Part shown: piece after piece, positions 35,906 to 46,646 of the stretch
Numbering within the stretch: the first letter of the stretch is position 1
How the letters are laid out: every line of letters starts with the position of its first letter
Assembly (NCBI GenBank): GCA_012520915.1
Contig: JAAYNJ010000022.1
Span: forward strand, 1 to 64,000
Length of the DNA stretch: 64,000 nucleotides
Direction: 5' to 3'
From: Oscillospiraceae bacterium
GTDB taxonomy: Bacteria; Bacillota; Clostridia; Oscillospirales; Ruminococcaceae
Made by a program: the position numbers and the translations under genes
Notes under the pieces: model-generated
What the model was told of the DNA's origin: nothing
Database searches by the model: none
The model's input: only the letters and a program-made list of their open reading frames with translations

Positions 35906-37618
35906 ATGGATTATATGACTGAATATAAGAGATGGAAAGAAAATGTTGCCGATCCGATCTTAAAGAAGGAGCTCGAAGAAATTTCCGATAAACCTGAGGA
36001 AATAAAAGAGAGATTTGCAATTTCACTGACTTTCGGCACCGCCGGATTAAGAGGGATACTTGGTGCCGGAACCAATATGATGAACATTTATACTGTTTCA
36101 CGCACAACGCAGGGACTTTCAAACTACCTGTTGAGTAAGCAAGAAAAAGCTTCCGTGGCAATAGCATATGATTCAAGAAATATGAGTAAGGAATTTGCTG
36201 AGTATTCGGCTTGTGTGTTAGCGGCAAACGGGATAAAAGCCCATATCTATAAGGTGCTTATGCCGACCCCGATGTTGTCGTTTGCGGTTCGAGAGCTTAA
36301 GTGCGATGCGGGAATTATGATTACGGCAAGCCACAATCCCGCTGCGTATAACGGATACAAAGCTTACGGTCCGGACGGTTGCCAAATGAATGAAGAAGAT
36401 TCCGAAAATGTATTGAAGTTTATAAATGAGCTTGATGTGTTGACGGGAGCAAAGAAAGCGGATTTTGATGATGCCGTGGAAAAAGGACTTATCGAGTATA
36501 TTGGGGATGATGTCATTGAAAAATACTATGATGCGGTTAAAGAGCAACAGATTCTGCCGGGGATTTGTAAAGAAAACCCGATAAAAGTAGTATTTTCTCC
36601 ACTTCACGGAACCGGGAACATACCCGTTAGAAGGATTTTGAAGGATATCGGCCTTGATGATGTAACAGTCGTAAAAGAGCAGGAAAATCCTGACGGCAAT
36701 TTCCCGACAGCTCCCTACCCGAACCCTGAGACTGCGGATGCATTAAAACTCGGTTTGGAAGTTGCGAAAAAAATAGGTGCCGATATATTCATAGCTACGG
36801 ATCCCGACGCCGACAGAGTAGGAACGGCTGTCAAGGACGGAGAGAACTATCTGATTTTAAACGGAAACCAAATAGGTATACTTCTTTTCAACTACATCTC
36901 TACGGTCAGAAATCAACTGAAGAATATGCCTGATAGGGCTTTGGCTGTCAGAAGCGTCGTTTCGACTCCGATGGTTGATAAAATCGCGAAGGATACCGGA
37001 GTTGAAATGGTATCGGTATTAACCGGATTTAAGAATATTGGTGAAAAAATATTGAGACTCGAAGAAAAAGGTGAAGAGAAGAGATTTATTTTCGGGTTTG
37101 AAGAAAGTTGCGGATATCTTGCCGGCAGTTATGTGAGAGATAAGGATGCGGTATTAGCTTGCATGCTGATTTGTGAAATGGCCTGCTATTACAAATCTAT
37201 CGGGATTTCGGTAGTGGAATTGATGAACAATCTATACGAAAAGTACGGATACTTTCTCAATAATGTAGTGAATCTGGAGTTCCCCGGACTTGAGGGAGCC
37301 GATAAGATGAAGGCTATTATGCAGAGCCATAGAGAGTCTCCGTTAAAAGAGATTGGAGGACAAAAGGTAGAGAGATACTCGGACTACCTTGGCGGAAAAA
37401 GTGTTTGCGTTGACACAGGAGAGGAAAGTGAGATTGATCTTCCGAAATCCGACATAGTTTCCTACAATTTGGAAGGTGGCGCCGAGGTTATTGTAAGACC
37501 TTCCGGCACTGAGCCGAAGATGAAAGTCTATATAACGGTATGCGAAGAAAATTATACCGATTCGGCAGACAGGCTTGAAGTTTTAATTTCCGAGGCAAAA
37601 CAGTTTGATAAAGTCTGA
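35906..37618 (+). CDS. pgcA: Phosphoglucomutase / phosphomannomutase (alpha-D-phosphohexomutase)
   Basis: A 570-residue enzyme interconverting glucose-6-phosphate and glucose-1-phosphate. It shows TFGTAGLRGILGAG at the N-terminus, the phosphoserine loop ITASHNPAAYNGYK, the metal loop ATDPDADRVG, the sugar-specificity FGFEESCGY and the C-terminal phosphate site VRPSGTEPKMK. The length fits the long PgcA type. Its product feeds both the glycogen genes and RfbF in this window, although it is not in either operon. GGGAG precedes the ATG. Confidence 0.94.
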   Translation: MDYMTEYKRWKENVADPILKKELEEISDKPEEIKERFAISLTFGTAGLRGILGAGTNMMNIYTVSRTTQGLSNYLLSKQEKASVAIAYDSRNMSKEFAEYSACVLAANGIKAHIYKVLMPTPMLSFAVRELKCDAGIMITASHNPAAYNGYKAYGPDGCQMNEEDSENVLKFINELDVLTGAKKADFDDAVEKGLIEYIGDDVIEKYYDAVKEQQILPGICKENPIKVVFSPLHGTGNIPVRRILKDIGLDDVTVVKEQENPDGNFPTAPYPNPETADALKLGLEVAKKIGADIFIATDPDADRVGTAVKDGENYLILNGNQIGILLFNYISTVRNQLKNMPDRALAVRSVVSTPMVDKIAKDTGVEMVSVLTGFKNIGEKILRLEEKGEEKRFIFGFEESCGYLAGSYVRDKDAVLACMLICEMACYYKSIGISVVELMNNLYEKYGYFLNNVVNLEFPGLEGADKMKAIMQSHRESPLKEIGGQKVERYSDYLGGKSVCVDTGEESEIDLPKSDIVSYNLEGGAEVIVRPSGTEPKMKVYITVCEENYTDSADRLEVLISEAKQFDKV

Positions 37619-37699
37619 AAAATAATCTGCCAATCGGTTGCAATATTATCACTGTTGTGGTAATATACTTCGGCAAAGTTAATTAGAAAAGGTGATAAA

Positions 37700-37915
37700 A
37701 TGAAAGCAGATATTCATCCCGAATATGTTGAAACTACAATTACATGTGCTTGTGGAGAGATAATCCCCACTCGTTCAACGCGTAAAAATATTAAAGTTGA
37801 GATATGCTCAAAGTGCCACCCGTTTTATACCGGGAAACAGAAGCTTGTTGATACAGGCGGGCGTGTCGACAGATTTAAGAAAAGGTTTAATATACAGGAT
37901 CAAAAACAGAACTAA
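37700..37915 (+). CDS. rpmE: 50S ribosomal protein L31 (zinc-binding C+ form)
   Basis: 71 residues. [20 protein letters not shown] provides Cys16 and Cys18, and [29 protein letters not shown] provides the second Cys pair, so this is the zinc-containing paralogue. It is a component of the large subunit's central protuberance and bridges the subunits. AAGGTG precedes the ATG. A terminator follows. Confidence 0.97.
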   Translation: MKADIHPEYVETTITCACGEIIPTRSTRKNIKVEICSKCHPFYTGKQKLVDTGGRVDRFKKRFNIQDQKQN

Positions 37916-37935
37916 CTTTTTCATAAGATGATTTT

Positions 37936-37964
37936 AAGGGTGCACTGTACTGTGCGCCCTTTTT
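37936..37964 (+). terminator. Terminator after rpmE
   Basis: AAGGGTGCAC (37936-37945) pairs with GTGCGCCCTT (37952-37961), with one G-T pair, and is followed by a T-run. Confidence 0.85.
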
Positions 37965-37980
37965 GTCAAGGTATGGGTAA

Positions 37981-38598
37981 ATGAAGATCTATAAAACTCT
38001 GGGTAAAAACGGAAAATCGTTTATTGAGGAAAAAAAGTCGAAGTTTTATGGGAATTGCGCCTCGGTTAAGAGCAGGGAAGAGGCGGTTGAATTTATTTCC
38101 TTAATAAAATCCGAGCATAGAATGGCAACTCATAATGTAACGGCTTATTCCATTAAGCTTGACAACCTGGTTCACTCGTCTGATGACGGCGAACCTCAAG
38201 GCACAGCAGGCGCACCGGTTTTAGATGTACTGAGAAACGCCGAAATTGTTGATGCCGTGATAGTTGTTACCAGATACTTTGGCGGGAAACTTCTCGGCAA
38301 GGGGGGTCTTGTAAGGGCGTACTCTAAATGTGCCTCTTTGGCTGTCGAAGATGCCGGAATTTCGGTTTTCGTACCTTGCATAAAATCTGAACTGTTGATA
38401 GATTACCCGATTTTAGATATCACAATGAATTATTTTAAATTAAATGATATAAGGGTTGACGAACAAATTTTTGCTGAAAATGTCAGAGTTGTTTTTACTT
38501 CCGAGAAAGAAAAATATGATGAAATCCGTTTGGCCTTAATGGAAATAACAAGAGGAAGAGAACCTGAAATAATAGAAGAAACATACGAATCATTCTGA
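37981..38598 (+). CDS. yigZ: YigZ family protein (IMPACT/UPF0029)
   Basis: 205 residues. The N-terminal IMPACT domain is clear: KSKFYGNCASVKSREEAV, THNVTAYSI, SDDGEPQGTAGAPVLDVL and VVVTRYFGGKLLGKGGLVRAYS. A C-terminal DUF1949 ferredoxin-like domain follows. In eukaryotes IMPACT affects Gcn2 signalling; the bacterial role is not settled, though an E. coli homologue binds nucleic acid. The gene begins 16 bp after the rpmE terminator. Confidence 0.93.
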   Translation: MKIYKTLGKNGKSFIEEKKSKFYGNCASVKSREEAVEFISLIKSEHRMATHNVTAYSIKLDNLVHSSDDGEPQGTAGAPVLDVLRNAEIVDAVIVVTRYFGGKLLGKGGLVRAYSKCASLAVEDAGISVFVPCIKSELLIDYPILDITMNYFKLNDIRVDEQIFAENVRVVFTSEKEKYDEIRLALMEITRGREPEIIEETYESF

Positions 38599-38662
38599 CA
38601 TGATAAAAAATAAAGGACTTTTTCCGTTTTTATCGTATCTACATTATAGGAGGGTGTGAAGA

Positions 38663-39670
38663 TTGAAGTTGCGAGAACGACAACAAGAACTCGAAATGAA
38701 GATACTGAGCGAGTATGCCTCAAAAAGTGCCGACTCAAAGGGAAGAAGAATAAAGGAAGCGGAATGTGATGTCAGAACACCGTATTCCAGAGACAGGGAT
38801 CGAATAATACATTGCAACTCATTCAGAAGGCTGAAAGAGAAGACTCAGGTGTTCATTTCTCCGGAGGGGGATCATTACCGCACCCGCTTGACTCACACGC
38901 TTGAAGCTTCCCAAATTGCAAGAACGATATCCAGGGCTTTGAGACTGAACGAGGACTTGACGGAGGCCATTGCTCTTGGACACGATTTGGGACATACTCC
39001 ATTCGGTCATGCGGGAGAGCGTGCTTTAGATACAATAACAAGCTTTGGATTCAGACACTATGAACAAAGTGTCAGAGTGGTTGAGAAAATTGAGAGAGGA
39101 CACAAGGGGCTTAATCTGTGTTATGAGACAATAAATGGAATAAAGTGCCATACCAAAGGACCGGAAGCGGAAACCATGGAGGGCAGAGTGGTAAAACTTT
39201 CGGATAAAATAGCATACATAAATCATGATATAGAAGATGCTATAACGGCAGGTGTGTTTTCGGAATCGATGATTCCGACGGATGTTTCAGACATACTTGG
39301 AAGCGGGAAGTCTAAAAGAATAACAACCCTTATAGATTCACTTATCGAAAACACTCGAGAAGATAATTTAATGTTCGGCGATGAAGTAAGATACGCTTTT
39401 AAAAAATTGCACAGGTTTATGTTTGACGAGGTATATCTGAATACTGAATCCAGCGTCAAAAATGAAGAAAAAAAGGTTATCAGACTGATTTCGGCGCTTT
39501 TCGAATATTACATGAAATTTCCCGAAAGCATGCCAGAACTTTATCTGCTGACGGCCGAGACTGAATCGGTCGAAAGGGCAGTAGTGGATTATATATCCGG
39601 AATGAGTGATGATTACGCAACGCATTGTTTTGAAAATTTGTTTATTCCAAAACCCTGGTCGTTGAGATGA
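38663..39670 (+). CDS. dgt: dGTP triphosphohydrolase-like HD protein
   Basis: A 335-residue HD-domain phosphohydrolase that hydrolyses dNTPs to nucleoside and triphosphate. The metal ligands are visible in RTRLTHTLEASQIARTI (His), ALGHDLGHTPFGHAGE (His-Asp) and the later AYINHDIEDAI. It uses a TTG start at 38663: AGGAGG lies eight bases ahead and the family N-terminus begins there. It is followed by dnaG after 21 bp, an order common in Clostridia and Bacilli. Confidence 0.92.
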   Translation: MKLRERQQELEMKILSEYASKSADSKGRRIKEAECDVRTPYSRDRDRIIHCNSFRRLKEKTQVFISPEGDHYRTRLTHTLEASQIARTISRALRLNEDLTEAIALGHDLGHTPFGHAGERALDTITSFGFRHYEQSVRVVEKIERGHKGLNLCYETINGIKCHTKGPEAETMEGRVVKLSDKIAYINHDIEDAITAGVFSESMIPTDVSDILGSGKSKRITTLIDSLIENTREDNLMFGDEVRYAFKKLHRFMFDEVYLNTESSVKNEEKKVIRLISALFEYYMKFPESMPELYLLTAETESVERAVVDYISGMSDDYATHCFENLFIPKPWSLR

Positions 39671-39691
39671 ATAAATTAATGAGGCGGCAAG

Positions 39692-41443
39692 ATGGCTTTA
39701 CCTCAAGGTTTTATTGAAGAACTGCACGAGAAAAATGATATTGTTGAAATAGTCTCCTCTCATGTTGAGCTGAAAAGGTTCGGGAGACTGTACAGAGCAT
39801 TGTGCCCTTTTCATAGTGAAAAGACGGCAAGCTTTACCGTGTATCCGGATACACAATCCTTTTATTGTTTCGGGTGCGGAGTCGGTGGTGACGTAATAAC
39901 TTTTGTGATGAAACAGGAAAATTTCGACTACATGGCTGCCGTAAGATTTTTGTCGGAACGAGTGGGTCTTCTGATACCCGATGACGACGGTGAGGATGAA
40001 AGTCACAGAAGAAGAAAGATTTACGATGCAAATAAAAAAGCTGCCCGGTTTTTCTATTCATCGCTAAACTCCGATGAAGGGCGCGGTGCAAGAGGGTATT
40101 TGAGAAAAAGAGGACTTGCCGATTCGACTATAAAAAGGTTCGGAATAGGGTATGCGCCATCAGGTTGGAGAAATCTCTACGAAGCGATGCTGAGTCAGGG
40201 CTTGAATGAGGAAGTCTTGTTTTATTCGGGTCTGTGTGGAAAAGGTAAAAAGGGGCCTTATGATATTTTCAGAAACAGAATCATTTTTCCCATAATTGAT
40301 TTGAGTGGAAATGTAGCCGGTTTCGGCGGTCGGAGTATGGGAGAAGGAGCAAAATATATAAACACCTCCGAAACATCTGTTTTCAGAAAAAGAAGAAACC
40401 TTTATGCGCTTAACATCGCAAGAAAGTCTTCTGAAAGGTCGATGATACTTGTCGAAGGATATATGGACGTTATTTCCCTACATCAAGAAGGCTTGGATAA
40501 TGCGATAGCGACACTCGGCACCGCGATTACGCCGGAACAGGCAAGGATCATCTCAAAATATTCCGATGAAGTCGTGCTGGCGTATGATACCGATGGAGCA
40601 GGAAAATCGGCGACAAATAAAGCAATAGCGGTTTTCAGAAAGATTGGAATGCCGACAAGAATACCCGATTTATCAGGCTCCAAGGATCCCGATGAATTTA
40701 TCAAGGAGTACGGTGCGGAAAGCTTTAAGATTCGCATTTCTAAATCCGGAAGTTCAATAGATTATGAACTGTCAAAGGCGAGGGAGAACAATCCGGTTGA
40801 ACTCGATTCGGGAGTTGCGTTTTTGAGAGAAGCGACGGCGATAATTTCTTCCAGTGATCTGAAGGCTGAAAGGGAAATCTATGCCGGGAAATTGTCTGAA
40901 GAATTTAACGTCGATAAAAACACGATTATGACGATGATTGAACGTGCAGGAAGAAAGAGATATAAACGGAATTCGGAGGAGGTCGTATTTAAAGCATCGG
41001 ATATTAAGAAGAGATTTGACTTCAGCAGCAGCATGAAAATGCAGCTGGGTTCCGTTGCAAGTGAGCAGAGACTGATATCCTTGTTTTTTCTGAATCCCGA
41101 CCTTGTGAAAGAATATGGAAAAGAGTTGGAGGAAAACTTTTTTAAGTCAAAATATGTTTCGGAAATCTACGAAGAACTAAAAAAATCCGTTGAATCAGGT
41201 AGTTTTTTCGGAATCGGATCACTTAGTGGCAAAATAAGCGAAGATGCGATGAATATGCTTACGAAGTCCATATCGGAACCTGAATTGATAAATTTTTCAA
41301 GGGAAGATGTGGAGTTCTATATAGAAAGAATAAGAACTTTAAATAATAAATTGGACTTTACTGATGTAATCGAAATGGATTCGAACGAACTTAGAGACCA
41401 TCTTGAATCAAAAAGAAATGAGGTAAAAGAAGGGAATGAGTGA
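39692..41443 (+). CDS. dnaG: DNA primase
   Basis: Synthesises RNA primers for replication. The 583 residues contain the N-terminal zinc ribbon ([20 protein letters not shown] then YCFGCG), the catalytic TOPRIM domain ([32 protein letters not shown]) and a C-terminal DnaB-interaction region that is less conserved. The stop overlaps rpoD by eight bases, so both are translated from one message, as in the macromolecular-synthesis operon of other bacteria. Confidence 0.96.
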   Translation: MALPQGFIEELHEKNDIVEIVSSHVELKRFGRLYRALCPFHSEKTASFTVYPDTQSFYCFGCGVGGDVITFVMKQENFDYMAAVRFLSERVGLLIPDDDGEDESHRRRKIYDANKKAARFFYSSLNSDEGRGARGYLRKRGLADSTIKRFGIGYAPSGWRNLYEAMLSQGLNEEVLFYSGLCGKGKKGPYDIFRNRIIFPIIDLSGNVAGFGGRSMGEGAKYINTSETSVFRKRRNLYALNIARKSSERSMILVEGYMDVISLHQEGLDNAIATLGTAITPEQARIISKYSDEVVLAYDTDGAGKSATNKAIAVFRKIGMPTRIPDLSGSKDPDEFIKEYGAESFKIRISKSGSSIDYELSKARENNPVELDSGVAFLREATAIISSSDLKAEREIYAGKLSEEFNVDKNTIMTMIERAGRKRYKRNSEEVVFKASDIKKRFDFSSSMKMQLGSVASEQRLISLFFLNPDLVKEYGKELEENFFKSKYVSEIYEELKKSVESGSFFGIGSLSGKISEDAMNMLTKSISEPELINFSREDVEFYIERIRTLNNKLDFTDVIEMDSNELRDHLESKRNEVKEGNE

Positions 41444-42515
41444 GAAAAAGAAATTACTAAAAGAATTGCTTGAAAGAGGGAAAAAACTCGGTAAGCTTTC
41501 TGCTAAGGAGATTAGCGAGGCTCTTGAAGAGTTGGACTTTGATGTTGATCAGGTTGACAAACTGTATGAGTCGATTGAGAGAAACAATATTGAGGTAATA
41601 GATGAACTTGATGAAACGGAAGACGATGATGACGGTTCAAAGGAAGAAACCCCTCAGATGGACGCCGTGGATATTGCGGTAGCTGAAGGAATCGATGACC
41701 CTGTAAAAGTTTATCTGAAAGAGATCGGACGTGTTGCACTCCTGACGCCTGAAGAGGAAGTTAGCCTGGCAAAGCGTATGGAGCAGGGTGACGAGGAAGC
41801 CAGAAAGAGCTTGTCCGAAGCAAATCTTCGTCTGGTCGTAAGCATTGCAAAAAGATATGTTGGCAGGGGAATGCAGTTTCTTGATCTCATTCAGGAAGGC
41901 AATCTTGGATTGATGAAGGCTGTAGAAAAATTTGACTACACAAAGGGCTTTAAGTTTTCAACATATGCAACATGGTGGATTAGACAGGCAATAACGAGAG
42001 CTATAGCGGACCAGGCAAGGACGATAAGAATACCTGTGCATATGGTTGAAACCATAAATAAGGTTAAAAAAGTCAGTAGCCAGTTGCTCCATAAAAACGG
42101 ACACGAGCCGACAGCGGAGGAAATTGCCGTCGAACTTGATATGACGGCAGATAAAGTTAGGGAAATATTGAGGGTGGCGCAGGAACCGGTTTCTCTCGAG
42201 ACGCCTATTGGCGAAGAAGAGGATAGCCATCTCGGAGATTTCATACCCGATGAAGATGCCCCGGTTCCGATAGATGTTGCATCCCAGATTCTGTTGCGCG
42301 AGCAACTTGGGGAAGTCTTATCTTCCCTCACTCCAAGAGAAGAGAAGGTACTGAGGCTGAGATTCGGACTCGAGGATGGAAGACCGAGAACATTGGAAGA
42401 AGTAGGAAAAGAATTCAGCGTCACCCGGGAAAGAATAAGACAGATTGAAGCAAAAGCTCTTAGGAAACTTAGACACCCCAGCAGAAGTAAAAAATTGAAG
42501 GATTTTTTGGAATAG
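41436..42515 (+). CDS. rpoD: Primary (vegetative) RNA polymerase sigma factor
   Basis: The housekeeping sigma factor (SigA), 359 residues. An acidic, short region 1.1 is followed by region 1.2 ([28 protein letters not shown]). Region 2 is [40 protein letters not shown], region 3 carries HMVETINK, and region 4 carries [34 protein letters not shown]. It directs transcription from TTGACA/TATAAT promoters such as those found before rpoB, rpsL and metK here. A terminator about 100 bp downstream ends the dgt-dnaG-rpoD transcript. Confidence 0.97.
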   Translation: MSEKKKLLKELLERGKKLGKLSAKEISEALEELDFDVDQVDKLYESIERNNIEVIDELDETEDDDDGSKEETPQMDAVDIAVAEGIDDPVKVYLKEIGRVALLTPEEEVSLAKRMEQGDEEARKSLSEANLRLVVSIAKRYVGRGMQFLDLIQEGNLGLMKAVEKFDYTKGFKFSTYATWWIRQAITRAIADQARTIRIPVHMVETINKVKKVSSQLLHKNGHEPTAEEIAVELDMTADKVREILRVAQEPVSLETPIGEEEDSHLGDFIPDEDAPVPIDVASQILLREQLGEVLSSLTPREEKVLRLRFGLEDGRPRTLEEVGKEFSVTRERIRQIEAKALRKLRHPSRSKKLKDFLE

Positions 42516-42619
42516 AATTTAAATGATAATTGATACCTATCAGATAGGGTAAAAGAATCACCCATTGATTATTGAAAACGATAGACACCTATATACTATT
42601 TACTTTACTGATTTTAACG

Positions 42620-42646
42620 AAAAGCAGGGGATTTTACCTGCTTTTT
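42620..42646 (+). terminator. Terminator after rpoD
   Basis: AAAAGCAGG (42620-42628) pairs with CCTGCTTTTT (42637-42646), followed by a T-rich stretch. It lies between rpoD and the rpoB promoter. Confidence 0.85.
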
Positions 42647-42741
42647 GTCCTTTTTTATATAGCAAAACCGACTAACAAAAGAACCGCCCGGGGTAGTGGT
42701 AAAAAATTGTGCAAGTTGCATAAAATAAATAATAATAATTG

Positions 42742-42770
42742 TTGACTTTATATCCATCAGCCTATATACT
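42742..42770 (+). promoter_or_regulatory. Strong promoter for rpoBC
   Basis: TTGACT (42742-42747), a 17-bp spacer and TATACT (42765-42770), each one base from consensus. The leader to rpoB is about 165 nt. In many bacteria rpoB is transcribed from rplJL; here it has a dedicated promoter. Confidence 0.8.
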
Positions 42771-42840
42771 GATACAAGTGATTAAAAATGGGGTACTGTC
42801 GCTTATATTTTGTTTACATATTTAATAAAATGAATTTTGT

Positions 42841-42867
42841 CGAAGTCGATAGTTGTATTTGACTTCG
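42841..42867 (+). promoter_or_regulatory. Hairpin in the rpoB leader
   Basis: CGAAGTC (42841-42847) pairs with GACTTCG (42861-42867), followed by CTTTGTTGTC. It is about 65 bases into the transcript and could be a weak attenuator or a stabilising leader structure. Confidence 0.4.
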
Positions 42868-42943
42868 CTTTGTTGTCAAGAGAAATAAAATATAAATCCG
42901 GTATCAATGTTACTTTGATTAACTGCACATAGGAGAGGTCAAA

Positions 42944-45900
42944 ATGGTGAATGTCAAACCTGTTTTACTCGGGAGAAATGAAAGGCAGAGCTTTTCTCAG
43001 ATAAACGAAGTTTTGGAGATGCCTAATCTCATTGAAGTTCAGAAAAGTTCTTACAAGTGGTTTATCGAAGAAGGGCTCAAAGATATATTTAGGGATATAT
43101 CCACAATTGAGGACTATACGGGAAGACTTGTTTTAGACTTTATAGACTATAGAATTGAGGAAAAACCCAAGTATTCGGTTGAGGAGTGCAAGGAGAGGGA
43201 CGCTACCTACAATGCTCCGCTTAGAGTTAAGGCGAGACTTCTTAATCGTGAAACGGGAGAGATAAAGGAACAGGAAATATTTATGGGGGATTTCCCCCTT
43301 ATGACGGATAGCGGAACTTTCATCATTAACGGAGCCGAAAGGGTTGTGGTTTCTCAACTGGTGCGTTCACCGGGCATATACTTTGAAGAAACCAGAGACA
43401 AATCCGGAAAAAGGCTTTATACAGCGCAAATAATCCCCAACAGAGGTGCCTGGCTGGAATATGAAACCGACTCAAATGACGTTTTCTATGTAAGAATAGA
43501 TAAAAACAGAAAAATACCCGTTACGGTTTTCCTGCGCGCGCTGGGTTTGGGTTCCAACAATGAAATCATTGACTATTTTGGAGATGATATAAGAATTGAA
43601 TCGACTCTCTCTAAAGACATTACTGCAACGGAGGAAGAAGGTCTTCTCGAAACATACAGAAAGCTGAGACCGGGCAAACCCCCGACAGTTGATTCTGCAA
43701 AAACACATTTGAACAATTTGTTCTTTGATGCGAGAAGATATGACCTTTCCAGATTCGGAAGGTATAAGTATAATAAAAAACTTTCGCTCGTTCCGAGAAT
43801 ATATGGACGAATAGCGGCAGAGAATGTAATCGCACCTTTGACAGGTGAAGTTATTGTTCTCGAAGGTGAGGAAATCACACGCAAAAAAGGTGATGAAATC
43901 GTCAAGAACGGAATTTCTTCAGTAAAAGTCGTAGTTGAGGACGGCGTTGTTGAAGTCAAAAGCAATGGAATGGTCGATATCGATGATTTCATAAATTTTG
44001 ATGTCACGCATCTCGGCGTCAATGAAAAGGTCTCTTTTAAGGTGTTGACAGAGATTTTAGATGAATCTGAAGGAGACAAAGAAGCAATTGAGCAGTTGAT
44101 TAGCAAAAGGCTTGATGATCTTATTCCGAAGCATGTCGTTGCCGACGATATTTTGGCCTCGATTAATTACCTTAACGGTCTGGACAGCGGAGTGGGAGTA
44201 ACCGATGATATCGACCATCTTGGAAACAGGAGGATAAGATCGGTCGGCGAGCTTCTCCAGAACCAGTTCCGCATCGGGTTTGCAAGGATGGAAAGGATTA
44301 TTCGGGAGAGAATGACCCTGCAGGCGCAGGAAATTGATACCGTTACTCCTCAGTCGCTGGTTAATATCAGACCGGTAGTAGCTTCTATTAAAGAATTCTT
44401 CGGCAGTTCTCCTTTGTCTCAATTTATGGACCAGACAAACCCGCTGGCAGAATTAACGCATAAGAGAAGGCTCTCCTCTCTGGGTCCTGGAGGACTGTCC
44501 AGAGAGCGTGCCGGATTTGAAGTGCGTGATGTCCACTACAGTCACTATGGAAGGATGTGTCCCATTGAAACCCCAGAGGGCCCGAACATAGGTCTAATCT
44601 CATATTTGGCCACTTTTGCCAGAATAAATGAGTACGGCTTTATTGAAGCTCCATATCGCAAGGTCGATAAAGATACGGGTAGGGTTACTGATGATGTCGT
44701 ATATATGACGGCTGATTTGGAAGACGAATATATCGTTGCTCAGGCAAACGAACCTCTTGATGATGAGGGGCACTTTATTAGAAAGCGTGTCAATGCAAGA
44801 CATCGGGATGAAATCCTTGAAATAGAAAGAGAAAATGTTGATTTCATGGACGTGTCGCCTAAAATGGTCGTTTCCGTGGCAACAGCGATGATACCCTTTC
44901 TTGAAAACGACGATGCAAACCGCGCATTAATGGGCTCAAACATGCAACGCCAGGCAGTACCTCTTTTGACTTCAGAGTCCCCGATAGTCGGCACGGGAAT
45001 GGAATATAAAGCTGCTGTTGATTCCGGTGTTGTCGTGTTGGCAAAAAATTCCGGAACGGTTACATACGTCTCTTCGAGAAGGATAGAGATCTTAAATGAT
45101 GAAGGCGAAACCGATGTTTACAAGCTGATTAAATTTTTGAGATCGAACCAAAGCACCTGCATTAATCAACGCGCTATTGTCAGCAAAGGCGAAAGAGTAA
45201 AAAAAGGTGATGTAATAGCCGACGGTCCGGCGACATCAAACGGCGAAGTTTCTCTTGGTAAAAATGTGCTCGTCGGTTTTATGACGTGGGAAGGATATAA
45301 CTACGAGGATGCGATACTCATCAGTGAAAGCGTAGTGCGAGATGATGTATTTACATCAATACATATCGAAGAGTATGAAATAGAAGCCAGAGACACAAAA
45401 CTCGGTGCGGAAGATATAACGAGAGATATTCCCAACGTAGGCGAAGACGCACTCAGAGACCTCGATGAAAGAGGGATAATCAGGGTTGGTGCCGAGGTTG
45501 TGGCGGGGGATATATTAGTGGGAAAAGTAACGCCGAAAGGTGAAACGGAACTGACTGCTGAAGAACGGCTTCTCCGAGCGATATTCGGTGAAAAAGCGCG
45601 TGAAGTTCGCGACACCTCGCTTAGAGTTCCGCACGGTGAACACGGAATAGTTGTCGATGTGAAAGTATTTACCCAGGACAATTCCGATGAGTTGAATCCC
45701 GGTGTCAATATGGTGGTGCGATGTTATGTGGCACAGAAGAGAAAAATCAGTGTCGGTGATAAGATGGCGGGCAGACACGGAAACAAGGGTGTTGTCTCAA
45801 GAGTTCTTCCGCAGGAAGATATGCCGTTTTTACCCGACGGAACTCCTCTTGACATCGTTTTGAACCCTCTCGGAGTACCGTCCAGAATGAATATTGGACA

Positions 45901-46633
45901 GGTGCTGGAAGTTCACCTCGGACTTGCCGCAAAGGAATTGGGCTGGAAAATAATGACGCCGGTATTCGACGGGGCGAATGAATACGACATAATGAACTGT
46001 CTCGAAATGGCGAATAAAGACAGAGACGGTAAGACGTGGTTGTATGACGGAAGAACGGGAGAGCGTTTCGACAATAGGGTTACAGTCGGATATATGTATT
46101 TCTTAAAGCTTGCCCACCTGGTAGATGATAAAATCCACGCGCGTTCGACCGGACCGTATTCTCTTGTAACCCAGCAACCGTTGGGAGGCAAGGCGCAGTT
46201 CGGCGGACAGAGATTCGGTGAGATGGAAGTTTGGGCACTTGAAGCCTATGGTGCGGCTTATACGCTACAGGAGATACTCACGGTTAAATCCGATGATGTT
46301 GTCGGAAGAGTAAAGACTTATGAGGCTATAGTAAAGGGCAATAATATTCCTAAGGCAGGGATACCCGAGAGTTTCAGGGTTTTAATTAAAGAGCTTCAGT
46401 CTCTTTCGCTTGATGTCCGCGTTATGGACGGAAAGGGAAAAGAAATTGATTTGAAGATGAATCTCGATGAGGATGATATCGGAATGGCTCCGATGGTTGA
46501 AGAGAAGGATGTCGTTGTGGAGTCTGAATTGACCGGCTATTCGGTTGACTCGATTGACGATTCAGAAGAATCGGATTCAAACGCCGATTACGAGCAGTAT
46601 GATGAAGATTCCGAATATCTCGATGAGGAATAA
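42944..46633 (+). CDS. rpoB: RNA polymerase beta subunit
   Basis: A 1229-residue core polymerase subunit. The rifampicin region reads [20 protein letters not shown] then [20 protein letters not shown], with Gln, Asp, His and Ser intact at the positions most often mutated in resistance. [15 protein letters not shown] and the C-terminal [29 protein letters not shown] contribute to the active site and clamp. The C-terminus ends in a long acidic, Ser-rich tail of about 40 residues ([20 protein letters not shown]) beyond the conserved core. GGAGAGG precedes the ATG. rpoC follows after 13 bp. Confidence 0.98.
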   Translation: MVNVKPVLLGRNERQSFSQINEVLEMPNLIEVQKSSYKWFIEEGLKDIFRDISTIEDYTGRLVLDFIDYRIEEKPKYSVEECKERDATYNAPLRVKARLLNRETGEIKEQEIFMGDFPLMTDSGTFIINGAERVVVSQLVRSPGIYFEETRDKSGKRLYTAQIIPNRGAWLEYETDSNDVFYVRIDKNRKIPVTVFLRALGLGSNNEIIDYFGDDIRIESTLSKDITATEEEGLLETYRKLRPGKPPTVDSAKTHLNNLFFDARRYDLSRFGRYKYNKKLSLVPRIYGRIAAENVIAPLTGEVIVLEGEEITRKKGDEIVKNGISSVKVVVEDGVVEVKSNGMVDIDDFINFDVTHLGVNEKVSFKVLTEILDESEGDKEAIEQLISKRLDDLIPKHVVADDILASINYLNGLDSGVGVTDDIDHLGNRRIRSVGELLQNQFRIGFARMERIIRERMTLQAQEIDTVTPQSLVNIRPVVASIKEFFGSSPLSQFMDQTNPLAELTHKRRLSSLGPGGLSRERAGFEVRDVHYSHYGRMCPIETPEGPNIGLISYLATFARINEYGFIEAPYRKVDKDTGRVTDDVVYMTADLEDEYIVAQANEPLDDEGHFIRKRVNARHRDEILEIERENVDFMDVSPKMVVSVATAMIPFLENDDANRALMGSNMQRQAVPLLTSESPIVGTGMEYKAAVDSGVVVLAKNSGTVTYVSSRRIEILNDEGETDVYKLIKFLRSNQSTCINQRAIVSKGERVKKGDVIADGPATSNGEVSLGKNVLVGFMTWEGYNYEDAILISESVVRDDVFTSIHIEEYEIEARDTKLGAEDITRDIPNVGEDALRDLDERGIIRVGAEVVAGDILVGKVTPKGETELTAEERLLRAIFGEKAREVRDTSLRVPHGEHGIVVDVKVFTQDNSDELNPGVNMVVRCYVAQKRKISVGDKMAGRHGNKGVVSRVLPQEDMPFLPDGTPLDIVLNPLGVPSRMNIGQVLEVHLGLAAKELGWKIMTPVFDGANEYDIMNCLEMANKDRDGKTWLYDGRTGERFDNRVTVGYMYFLKLAHLVDDKIHARSTGPYSLVTQQPLGGKAQFGGQRFGEMEVWALEAYGAAYTLQEILTVKSDDVVGRVKTYEAIVKGNNIPKAGIPESFRVLIKELQSLSLDVRVMDGKGKEIDLKMNLDEDDIGMAPMVEEKDVVVESELTGYSVDSIDDSEESDSNADYEQYDEDSEYLDEE

Positions 46634-46646
46634 TTAGGAGGTTCCA

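Noticed and set aside
43573-44106. Minus-strand ORF of 177 codons inside rpoB
   Set aside because: Ser/Thr-rich low-complexity translation, antisense to a highly conserved gene.
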